Assembly: GCF_000002985.6 (NCBI RefSeq) | Contig: NC_003280.10 | Span: forward strand, 2,906,001-2,970,000 | Length of the DNA stretch: 64,000 bases | Origin: Caenorhabditis elegans | Lineage: Eukaryota > Nematoda > Chromadorea > Rhabditida > Rhabditidae | Direction: 5' to 3' | Shown here: positions 42,982 to 52,607 of the stretch, piece by piece | Position numbering within the stretch: the first letter of the stretch is position 1 | Layout of the letters: each line of letters opens with the position of its first letter | Program-made: the position numbers and the translations under genes | The notes under the pieces: generated by a model | Seen by the model: the letters and a program-made list of their open reading frames with translations, nothing else | Databases searched by the model: none | What the model was told of the DNA's origin: nothing

Positions 42982-45900
42982 TTAAAGGAACACTATGTGT
43001 GAGATTAATAAAAGGAGCACAAATTCAATTCCAAATCCAGATTTTCTCTTTGCTTCTGTAAGAAAACCTATACAATTTTCAGACTCCGGTTCTTCAAAAT
43101 TACCACAATCCTGAATCTCAACCTTGATATCAGTTCCGGTGTTATCGTTAATTTTATAATTGCATTGTTTATTCCCATTGATCAACATGGAATTATCACG
43201 AAGTACAACTTCTTTCTTGCTCTCCGCGATTACACTCTGAAAATAAAAAAAAACAATTGAATTTCCTAGCACCAGACACTTCGCGGGACTCCACTCACCA
43301 TTAGGTTGTTCAGTTTGGCGCTTTTGAGATATTGGTTAGAAGTGATAGATATTGCTGGGAGAGTTGCTAAAACAATACATTTTAAAATTTTATGAGTCGC
43401 GGAGCCAAACCATCCAAAGAAGCAACATGTGATAAGTTGTCCAAAAACTTTAAGCCTTCTGTCTTGGTATTTTGAACAGTCACTGACCCAAATATAAAGC
43501 CCACACCAAAAAACTTGGACATATACCTTCCATCGTTTTCTCCAAATACAACATCTCCAAAAATTGCGTTACAGTTTTCGTCGAGAGTGGATAAGTTTTG
43601 AAATGTACAAAATTTTTGGAATAGTCCTCCATCCTCATCTTCGCAATATTTGGCTTGTATATTTTCGAAATTGATAGTGGACATTGCGAGGAAAACTAAC
43701 ATTTCGGCGATTGTCAGACAGAAATCGGGGTGTAGATTCTCAATGTTCATGGAATAGCGGATAAAGTTAGAGTCGTAGAGCATCTGGAAAGTTGAAATTC
43801 CGAGTTTTTACAGAAAACTGCCCGAGTGGCGCAATGGGATTTTCGAGATCTCTGGCGCAAAAGGTCACGGGTTCAATTCCCGCTGTGGTCAAAAGTTTTT
43901 TGTGTGCTCAGTTCTGTACGACAAATGTGTTAAAATCTTCTGAAAACTCAAAATTCCAAGTTTTCCCAAAAATGGGTCAAATGGTACAGTGGGATTTTCC
44001 ACGAATTCTAAGTAGATGGTCGTGAGTTCAACTCCCGCTGTGGTCAAAATCTTTTTGCATGTTCAGTTCTGTGTGCGGTAAATATGTTTAAAATTTCTGG
44101 AAACTTGAAATTCCAAGTTATTCAGAAATTTGTCCAAATGGCGCAGTGGGAAATTCGATTTCTCTGACCCAAGAGGCCACGGGTTCAATTCCCGCTGTGG
44201 TTAAAAGTTTTTTGCGTGCTCAGTTCTGTACGGTAAATGTGTTAAAAACTTCTGGAAACTTGAAATTCCAAGTTATTCAGAAATTTGTCCAAATGGCGCA
44301 GTGGGAAATTCGATTTCTCTGACCCAAGAGGCCACGGGTTCAATTCCCGCTGTGGTTAAAAGTTTTTTGCGTGCTCAGTTCTGTACGGTAAATGTGTTAA
44401 AAACTTCTGGAAACTTGAAATTCCAAGTTATTCAGAAATTTGTTCAAATGGCGCAGTGGGAAATTCGATTTCTCTGACCCAAGAGGCCACGGGTTCAATT
44501 CCCGCTGTGGTTAAAAGTTTTTTGCGTGCTCAGTTCTGTACGGTAAATGTGTTAAAAACTTCTGGAAACTTGAAATTCCAAGTTATTCAGAAATTTGTTC
44601 AAATGGCGCAGTGGGAAATTCGATTTCTCTGACCCAAGAGGCCACGGGTTCAATTCCCGCTGTGGTTAAAAGTTTTTTGCGTGCTCAGTTCTGTACGGTA
44701 AATGTGTTAAAAACTTCTGAAAACTTCAAATTCCAAATTTTTCAAAAAGTGTTCAAATAGCGCAGTGGGGTTTTCGAGTTCTCTGTCGCAAAAGGTCACG
44801 GGTTCAATTCCCGCTGTGGTTAAAAGTTTTTTGCGTGCTCAGTTCTGTACGGTAAATGTGTTAAAAACTTCTGAAAACTTCAAATTCCAAATTTTTCAAA
44901 AAGTGTTCAAATAGCGCAGTGGGGTTTTCGAGTTCTCTGTCGCAAAAGAACACGGGTTCAATTCCCGCTGTGGATAAAGGGTTTTTACATGTTCAGTTCT
45001 ATATGGTAAATATGTTTAAAATTTCTGGAAACTTGAAATTCCAAGATTTTCGGAAAATCGTTCAAATGGCGCAGTGGGGGTTTCGATTTCTTAGGCGCAA
45101 AAGGTCACGGGTTCAATTCCCGCTGTGGATAAAGGGTTTTTACATGTTCAGTTCTATATGGTAAATATGTTTAAAATTTCTGGAAACTTGAAATTCCAAG
45201 ATTTTCGGAAAATCGTTCAAATGGCGCAGTGGGGGTTTCGATTTCTTAGGCGCAAAAGGTCACGGGTTCAATTCCCGCTGTGATGAAAAGTTTTTTGTTT
45301 TTTATGAAGATGATGTACTCACTCCCAACTTTTCCCATCCAAAACGTGTCATTGCATAATTATCATGAATATTTGCCAAAACCCGCCCATCTTCATTCCT
45401 CCCGGCAATAGTTTTGAGTTTTCCCAGAAACGATAAATCCTTAAAGCCATTCCAGCTAATCTCCACATCTCCTTTGATAAAAGTGACCTCTGACAACGCA
45501 GTCAGCTGATCCACCGAAGTAAAATTCGACAGCCGTAGTCCTCCATTAAGCACCGTACAGTTTTGGTACTCCTGTATGTTATCAGTTGTGATAAGGTCTC
45601 CACGACATCCTAAAAAAATCATAAGGTAATCATATGAAATGATAAGGAGACTTACGGCAATCCTTCAAATTCCCAAAAACTTCTAGACCAACTAGCTGAA
45701 GAATCTCCCCGCGCTCACAAAGTGTGGTTGCGTCGAGAATTTTATTATCTGCCACGTGGAAAAGACATTCTTTCAGGTTTATTGATAAGAAATAGAAGTC
45801 AGTTAGAATATTGATATTGGAAAGTTTTGAGTTGTTAACTAGTGATACCCCATCTGGAAATTTTGAAGACTTATAGTTAAAGAAAAGTTGTAAAGAAAAG

Positions 45901-46729
45901 TTCTTTAAAACTTACGGTTATCCAAACAAACTAGATGGAATGCCTTTGTTATCTTGTTCAATTTGAAAAATGATAAGCTTTCCAGACTTGAATTATCAAT
46001 TGTTAAGCCTCCAACTAGCTCGGACATATCTTTAAATGCTACTTTCAATTTCTCCTCTGTTAAGTTAGAGTTCGAGTTTATCATTAGAAACCCGCATACT
46101 GTCTCGCACTTTTTCGGGAAAAAATCAATAGTTTCAGAAGTTAGTTCAAAGTGGTTGAATATGCATTTGTTGTCTGAAAAATTGAAACATTTTTCGAAAA
46201 GTTGTCCGAATGGCGCAGTGGGATTTTTGATTTCTTTGGCACAGAGGGTCACGGGTTCAATTCCCGCTGTGGTTAAAATTATTATGCATGATCAGTTCTG
46301 TACGGTAAATGTGTTAAAAGCTTCTGGAAACTTGAAATTCCAAGTTTTCCCCAAAATGATTCGAATGGCGCAGTGGGATTTTTGATTTCTTTGGCACAGA
46401 GGGTCACGGGTTCAATTCCCGCTTTGGTTCAAATTTTTTTGCATGATCAGTTCTGTACGGTAAATGTGTTAAAAGCTTCTGGAAACTTGAAATTCAAAGT
46501 TTTCCCCAAAATGATTCGAATGGCGCAGTGGGATTTTCGACATCTTCTGCGCAAAAGGCCACGAGTTCAGTTCCCCGCAATGGCTAATAGTTTTTAAATG
46601 TGTTGAAAACTTGGACATTCTAATAACATACATACCACATAAATTTTGCGCTTTGAGTTCTTTCAAATCCTTGTTGAAATCTGCGGAATTTGATAAAAAC
46701 TGACAAAATAAAACAAGTAACAAAAACAT
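42982..46729 (-). CDS. Receptor L-domain protein, alpha type (copy I)
   Basis: Exons are 46729-46636, 46173-45916, 45853-45656, 45609-45323, 43783-43411, 43366-43299, 43236-43104 and 43055-42982 (494 residues). Signal MFLLLVLFCQFLSNSADF; L1 CIFNHFELTSETIDFFPKKC, GGLTIDNSSLESLSFF; RCRGDLITTDNIQEYQNC; IKGDVEISWNGFKDLSFL; L2 NIENLHPDFCLTIAEM, NDGRYMSKFFGVGFIFGSV; tail GIEFVLLLLISHIVFL (GPI-signal type). It is the sister of J by sequence (both have NSNSNLTE/SE, LVGGL). Its 1.5-kb intron 4 is almost entirely a tandem array of tRNA-like units; intron 1 has three more. Confidence 0.85.
43815..45290 (+). repeat. Ten-copy tandem array of 155-bp tRNA-like units
   Basis: A-box-like TGGCGCAGTGGG (variants TGGCGCAATGGG, TGGTACAGTGGG, TAGCGCAGTGGG) starts at ~43,827, 43,982, 44,139, 44,294, 44,449, 44,604, 44,758, 44,912, 45,067 and 45,222. 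Each is followed ~46 bases later by ACGGGTTCAATTCCCGCT (B box in a good 4-5-bp T-arm stem; one copy has GAGTTCAACTCCCG) and usually then TAAAAGTTTTTTG or a similar T-run. The remainder of each unit is GTGCTCAGTTCTGTACGG .. GAAACTTGAAATTCC. The acceptor and anticodon stems do not pair well, so these are not functional tRNA genes. The similarity is to elongator tRNA-Met (TGGCGCAGTAGG, B-arm), from memory. The array is antisense to host copy I. Confidence 0.9.
46205..46590 (+). repeat. Three tRNA-like units in intron 1 of copy I
   Basis: A boxes lie at ~46,211, 46,366 and 46,521 (TGGCGCAGTGGGAT) with B boxes GGGTTCAATTCCCGC; the last copy is mutated (GAGTTCAGTTCCCCG). The period is 155 bases with the same body sequence as the 43,815 array. 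Confidence 0.9.
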
Positions 46730-47214
46730 TTCATACTCAATACAAAAAGAGCCAAGAAAAATTGTGAGGAATATAATTGACGGAGTAAGTAGGTGGTAAT
46801 TACGCCGAAAACTTCAAAATTTTTAAAATTTTTCTTCAAATGTGAACTTTAACGAAAAAAAGGCAAATGCCAAGCTAAAACTATGACGATATTGAGTACC
46901 AAAATTAATTCCGCGATCTGAAAATTTTTGGAGCAAGTATTGAAAACCTCTGAGGCTTAAAAATCACCACAATCCTGATTGTTAATCCTAATAAAATAAT
47001 CATAAGTTATTTGATACATAAGGCATTTTTCATTATTGGCAAACAGCCCGGGATTGTCGTAGAGCATCACTTGCTCATTGCTCGGCGCGATGACAGCCTG
47101 AAAATTAATGTTATCTGTGCATCCGACATTTCCCTGGACTTTTCTACAAGCTACAGTGAGCGTCCGACATCTAACTGTGGGGAAAAGGCAATTAAAACTA
47201 GATATAAGAGATAT

Positions 47215-47275
47215 AAGGCCTATGCCTAAGTCTAAGACTAAGCCTAAGACTAAGTCTTAGCCTAATGTAAGCCTA
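47215..47275. repeat. Short TTAGGC-like stretch in copy J
   Basis: CCTAAGTCTAAGACTAAGCC-type words occur in the intron between exons at 47,288 and 47,097; this is the complement of the TTAGGC series seen in copies B, E and G. Confidence 0.6.
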
Positions 47276-47799
47276 AGCTCAACTTACTCGAAGATTTGGA
47301 AGTAAACCTTGCTTCAAATAACTATTTGATCTGATCAGAATTGCTGGACGAGATGCTACAAAATATTATTTATTTATTTATTAAATTTATAACATTCAAC
47401 TCACCATCCAACGAGGCAACATACCGCAATTCGCCCAAAAAATACAATCCCTCAATTTTGGTATACTGTACTTTCAACGAACCAAATATAAACTCAACAT
47501 GGAAAAGCTTGTACAAATACCGCCCGTCGTTCGCGTCCACAACCACATCACCCACAATCGACGTGCAATTTTCTGGCAAAGTGATCAATGTTTGGAAGTT
47601 GCACAGTTTTTTGAAAAGTTTTGGATTAGTCGCTTCTTCGTTTACTTCGGTTTCACAATATTTGGCTTGTAGATTTTGAAAGTTGATCACCTTGCTTTCC
47701 ACAAAAAATTGACTTCCGGAAGGGTGAGACAGAATTCTGGATGCAAGTTTTCCAGGTTCATTATGAAACGGCCGCCGAGTTTGTCGTAGAAGAACTGGA

Positions 47800-48495
47800 A
47801 ATTTAGCATGTCACACAGCCCGGTAGGCGCCGGAACATGAGAAATGCGCAGCCGACATGATCCTAGAAACACTGTTACCAGGACGATGTCGGCTGTTTGA
47901 GTATCCTGTGCACCTGCCGACACCTAACGGGTCTCTATGGGGTGGCGGCACCCGGTGGGTGTCGCTGGAAAAGAAGCAACCGACACAGTTATGGATTCAC
48001 GGTGTCCAGGAAAACGTCGGCTGCTTGATTTGATTTTGGGTTTCTAGTGCACCAGCCGACGTCTGATGGGGTTGTCATTTTCCAGTGTCTGGCGGAACCC
48101 GACAGGTGTCGGGTGCCAAGAAAAGGGCAGCCGAGACTGCCTTAGGTTGCTACTTGGCGCCGACACTTGCTAGGAGCTAGGAAAAGTATGCAACCGACAT
48201 TTCACTGGAGTTGCAGCGTCCAGGAATATAACGACCGCGTTTACCCGGCAGATATCGGGTGCTGGGAATTGTGCAGCCGACACGTCGCTGGGGTTTCAGC
48301 ATCCGAGAATGTTCCGGCTCAGCGTCCGACACCTTCCTTATAAGTTAGCTACTGTGTCGGCCACAAGAAAAGGAGTACCCGACATAATTCCAGATTTGCA
48401 ACGTGCAGGGAAATGTTGGCTGCTATAGTAGAGTAGACTTGCAAGGGCATATCCAATGAGGATTCAAACCCGCTAGATGTCGGCCGCTGCAAACT
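47800..48495. repeat. GTCGGCTGC-motif array in an intron of copy J
   Basis: About sixteen occurrences of (T)GTCGG(C/G)TGC or its complement GCAGCCGACA, in alternating orientations, are spaced irregularly by 30-70 bases and linked by CCAGG, TGGGGTT and GGTGCTGGGAA words. The intron is GC-richer than its surroundings. The same motif occurs at 28,620-28,795, 40,535, 55,917 and 56,278. Confidence 0.8.
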
Positions 48496-49376
48496 AACAT
48501 TTTTCGGTCCCCAACCAAGGCGCTTCATCCCATAATTCTCCCGAATATCCATCGTAACCCGCCGTTTGCCTTTCCCATTTTGTGAGGCAACTTGCCGGAG
48601 CCCTTGTAAAAATGACAAGTCCTCAATATCATTTCTCGAAATTTCAACATCCCCTTTGATCAAATACACATTTGATAAACCCGTCAAATCATCGGCCGAC
48701 GTGAAGTTCGACAGCCGTAGTCCTCCGTTGAGAACCGTGCAATTTTGGTACTCGCGAATGTTATCCGTAGTGATAAGATCCCCACGGCAACCTAAATTAT
48801 CAGATAAAAGGTAAGAAATTTGAGAAAACCTTCCACAATCCTTGAAATTCCCGGAAATTTCCATACCAATCATCTCATACATCATTCCCCGCTCGCAAAG
48901 TGTCGTTGCATCGAGAATTGGATTATTTGCCACGTGGAATGGACATTCGTTTGTTATCACTGATACAAAAAAGAAGTGATTTAAAATATCAATATTGAAT
49001 AATTTAGAATTGTTTATAATTGATATCCCATCTGAAATTGAGAAAAATATTGCAAAAAAAAAAATTATCCCGAATTTTCTAAGCTTACAATTTGCCATGC
49101 ATTCCAGATTAAATTCTGCTCGGTTTTTGCTCAGAGCAATAAATGATAAGCTCTCCAGACTTGAATTTTCTACTATAAGCCCTCCAACTAACTTGTACGT
49201 CTCTTGAAAGACCACTTTCAGCTGAGTCTCTGATAAGTTCGAGTTGGAGTTGATCACGAGAATACCGCACACGGCTTTACACTTTTTTGGGAAGAATTTG
49301 ATAGTTTCGGAAGTTAGTTCGGAATGATTGAATGTGCATTTGACATCTGAAAAATTAGGAAAAAATTCGCAGATGT

Positions 49377-49915
49377 GGGCATGTGGCGCAGTGGTATTTT
49401 TGATTTCTTCAGAGCAGAAGGGTACGGGTTCAATCCCCGCCAGGGTGAATCAATTTTTATTTGTTTTATTTGACGTTGAAAATGTGTCATAAACTTCCGA
49501 AAACACATAATTGCACGTTTTTCAGGAAACTGTCCAACTGGCACAGTGGTATTTTGATTTCTTTGGAGCAGAAGGTCACGGGTTCAATCCCCGCCAGGGT
49601 GAATCAATTTTTATTTGTTTTATTTGACGTTGAAAATGTGTCATAAACTTCCGAAAACACATAATTGCACGTTTTTCAGGAAACTGTCCAACTGGCACAG
49701 TGGTATTTTGATTTCTTTGGAGCAGAAGGTCACGGGTTCAATCCCCGAGAGGGTGAATCAATTTTTATTTGTTTTATTTGGCGTTGAAAATGTGTCATAA
49801 ACTTCCGAAAACACATAATTTCACGTTTTTCAGGAAACTGTCCAACTGGCGCAGGGGTATATTTGACATCTTTGGAGCAGAAGGTCACGGGTTCAATCCC
49901 CGCATGGGAAAATAA
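49377..49915 (+). repeat. Four tRNA-like units in intron 1 of copy J
   Basis: A boxes lie at ~49,384, 49,539, 49,693 and 49,847 (TGGCGCAGTGGTAT, TGGCACAGTGGTAT), with B boxes GGGTTCAATCCCCG, and TTTTT after three of them. The period is 154-155. The body (TTCCGAAAACACATAATT) differs from the copy I type, so this is a local sub-family. They are antisense to the host gene. Confidence 0.9.
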
Positions 49916-50040
49916 TTTTTGTTTGATTTGTTAACAACAGCTAACTCACCACAAAGTTCATTTGCCCGAACTGCTTCCAAATCCTGTGCAAAATCAGAGA
50001 CAATCCCAGAGAAAGAGAAAAAAAGCAATATAAGGTTCAT

Positions 50041-50178
50041 ACTAAAGTGAAGTTTGAGAGCAGAATGGCGATAACTTTATGGTTGGTCGCGCGGAGCAAA
50101 TTGCTAGGTAAGCAACTAGTAGTCAGTGCAAACTTTTCACATGTTTTCAGTTTCTTTAATCAAAATTGCTCAATCAAA
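50041..50178. promoter_or_regulatory. Shared promoter of irld copies J and K
   Basis: A 138-base gap lies between divergent ATGs (50040 minus, 50179 plus). An in-frame upstream ATG exists at ~50,047 for K, but the signal peptide begins at 50,179. There is no repeat in the gap. Confidence 0.55.
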
Positions 50179-52285
50179 ATGCTTCTTATCACCTTATTTT
50201 TGTCGTGTGTCATGGCTGATTTCAATTACGACTTGGAGAAGTTAACGTTAACCCATAAATGTGGTAGGTAACATTTTTATTCAAGAAAATACTAACTTTT
50301 TCAAAATATATATGAAATTCTGTACATTTCACTAGTTGAAAGTTTTTCGGTATCTCTACTCGCAGCGGAGTTATAGAGCTTTGAAGGTGATGGGTGAGAG
50401 AGTGTAGGGGAGGAGAGACGCAGGCACGTGCCTGCGTCTCTCCTCCCCCACACTCTCTTGCCTCTCAACTTTAATGTCGCGTACCTCCTGAGTGGTTAGA
50501 GCTATCAAAAAACTTCCAACTGACAAAATGTTTGAAATTCAATTTTCTATTCATTTTGTAGATCCTCAATGCACCTTCAACTATTCTGAAATCACATCTG
50601 CCACTTCTCGATTCTTCCCAACATCATGCGATGCGGTTTGCGGGTTCCTCACTCTGAATTCCAACACCGACATGTCACACGATGAAGTCAAGGCGTTATT
50701 CAAAAATATGGCAACCTTATCCGGCGGGCTACGATTTGAGGGAACACATTTCACAGATTTTTCAATTTTCCGTCAGAACCCCAAAGATGACTCGGTTTCG
50801 ATTGATTTTAACTTGTGAGCTTTACTGTGATTTCGAATTTTAAAATAGAATCTGCTGTAACTTAGATGGCCTAACTATTCTTAACAACTCCCAATTGACA
50901 AATGTAACTTTCATCAGTGAATTGGAGTTGCACACCGATGAGCAAACTCACGAGTGCTCGTTTCAAATCGAGAACAACGAGAAATTGGACGCAGGCAAGC
51001 TGTGTTCCACTACTCAGTTAAATGGAATGTTCAGAGTGAGAGTGTCCGGGAATTCGAAAAACTGTGGTGAGATTGTAAAAGCTACAGCAACCCTACTGGA
51101 ACCTTTTCAGGCTGCAATGGATATCAGATCAACACAGATACGCTGCACACTTTTCTAAAATGCAAAGTCACATATGGACTAGTGCTGACAAACATTACTG
51201 AATCTGATCTTTCAGCTCTGTCCAACATTAAAGAAGTCAGAGGACTCGTTGACATTCAGATGACCAATCTCAAAAATTTATCAGTCCTCAGAAATTTGAA
51301 AGAAATCTACTCGAAAAACGGGGAATTCAATGAGAATGTGTGTTTTAATGTGCAGAATAACCCGGAGATGACTAGGCTGGCAATGCCAGCTTTGAAGGTT
51401 TGTTGTTCAGATATAGGCATAGGCATAGGCATAGGCATAGGCATAGGCATAGGCATAGGCATAGGCATAGGCATAGGCATAGGCATAGGCATAGGCATAG
51501 GCATAGGTATAGGCGTTGGCGTTGGCGTTTGCCATTCAACCGTGATGTTTTCAGGAACTCTTCGACGCTCAGCTAGGCCCATTTATCATGAACCTGCGAG
51601 ACCTTCACCCAGAATTTTGTATTACCTACGACGAAATGAAGCTGTTCATGGAGAAACGTGTGTATTTTATCAATATCGACGCGAAATATTGCACTGAAGA
51701 CAGTTCGTATTTCTCCGGTAGTTCCTGTCTGTTCACAAATATGAGCTCACTTCCCGATTATTGCAAATACATTTTTGGAGATTTAACGATTGGCGCCGGA
51801 GATGAGGGATTCGTTGTTAAATTGACGAAAGTGTCACATTTGTTCGGGTCCCTGACAATACGGAATACTCTTTTGGAGGATATCGAGTTTTTATCGCAAC
51901 TGGAGTTTATCGCAGTGCTCGATAATGTTGATGTCATTCAAATTGTATCGAATCAGAATTTGAACTTTGTGTATTTTCCGTGGATGAGTGTGAGTACTGT
52001 AGTCTGACGTCGTACGCCAAAAAATCCTTGTCTTTCAGGTAATTATCACAAGGTACAACCGTACTGTAGTTATTGATAAAAATCCAAAACTAACGTCTCC
52101 CGAGTTGTCAATTTTCAATGTGCAATATGCTACGCGCATTGCAATTGTTGGAGATTCCCTAGGTAAGGGTTTTTTACCTGAAAATATTTAATTTTAATTT
52201 TTTTTTCTCTTCAGAATACTCATCCAAAACTTCCCGACCATTCTGTTTTATTGCCTTGTTTTTAATTTTTTTTTTTGGATTTTGA
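50179..52285 (+). CDS. Receptor L-domain protein, beta type (copy K)
   Basis: Exons are 50179-50263, 50562-50814, 50849 (or 50866)-51066, 51111-51397, 51555-51989, 52039-52162 and 52215-52285. Signal MLLITLFLSCVMADF, LEKLTLTHKCG; L1 CTFNYSEITSATSRFFPTSC, GGLRFEGTHFTDFSIF; VRGLVDIQMTNLKNLSVL; L2 NLRDLHPEFCITYDEMK, FGSLTIRNTLLEDIEFL; tail PFCFIALFLIFFFGF, with AATAAA overlapping the stop. Oddity: exon 2 is 253 nt, while B, G and E have 255, 264 and 252, all multiples of 3. The normal acceptor at 50,865 then breaks the frame. Only an upstream AG at 50,848 restores it (490 residues), but that leaves a 34-nt intron. Intron 1 has a MITE, intron 4 a GGCATA array. In the CRGD exon, CNGYQINTDT replaces CRGD. 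Confidence 0.8.
50330..50535. mobile_element. GAGACGCAG palindromic element in intron 1 of copy K
   Basis: This is a compact foldback: GGAGAGACGCAGGCACG and CGTGCCTGCGTCTCTCC meet with no loop. Outer arms are AGTTTTTCGGTATCTCTACTC and GAGCTATCAAAAAACTTCC. Confidence 0.75.
51410..51530 (+). repeat. GGCATA hexamer microsatellite in intron 4 of copy K
   Basis: About 16 copies of ATAGGC/GGCATA are followed by GGCGTT copies, near-perfect. A short TATGCC run at 55,558-55,590 in the second srw gene is its complement. Confidence 0.95.
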
Positions 52286-52607
52286 ATAAAATATCGTTTA
52301 TTTTTTAACTTTGAGCACCTGTATCTTTGCAGCGGTAGGAGAAGAATCTCTTGAAAAATTGCTCGTCAGTTGACAATTTTTTGATAGTTCTGGTTCTGCC
52401 CACTTTTTGCTCTTTTGATTTTTGACCACTTCTTGCCACTTTCATTTTTGACCAGCTTGCTTTTTCGGACTTCAACAAAAAACACAACAAACATGATACA
52501 TATCACCTAATAACTAGTTGAGTTTCTCTGGGCAATTATTGGTTTTCCGCCGCCACTTCTGCTCAACTTTTTTCCACTGTTGTCACAAGCTTTTGCCTCC
52601 CTCAAAA

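Larger units (their letters stand above)
46823..50040 (-). pseudogene. Receptor L-domain gene, alpha type (copy J), frame-disrupted
   Basis: Exons are 50040-49950, 49346-49089, 49031-48499, 47794-47405, 47355-47288, 47097-46968 and 46917-46823. Signal MNLILLFFSFSGIVSDF; L1 CTFNHSELTSETIKFFPKKC; GCRGDLITTDNIREYQNC; L2 NLENLHPEFCLTLPE, then frame lost. The run of six A (+ strand 47,703-47,708) is one base short for the frame: upstream reads ..LPEVNFLWKAR stop, while downstream ..ESKVINFQNLQAKYC and NDGRYLYKLFHVEFIFGSLK continue in another frame. Total exon length is 2 mod 3. Second, the DC|G donor has become GA, leaving a 42-nt former intron in frame (GRFSQISYLLSDNL). The rest of the gene is intact to the tail. 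It could be a recent pseudogene, or the base could be a sequencing or allelic difference. Confidence 0.7.

Noticed and set aside
43815-45290. CRISPR-like regular array
   Set aside because: The spacing is regular, but the whole 155-base unit is repeated, there are no unique spacers, and the organism is a nematode.
43815-49915. Functional tRNA genes
   Set aside because: The A and B boxes and T-arm are present, but the acceptor stem does not pair and no anticodon stem-loop forms, so I call them tRNA-like repeats.
51307-51582. Minus-strand (MP)n protein
   Set aside because: It is the translation of the GGCATA microsatellite in intron 4 of copy K.
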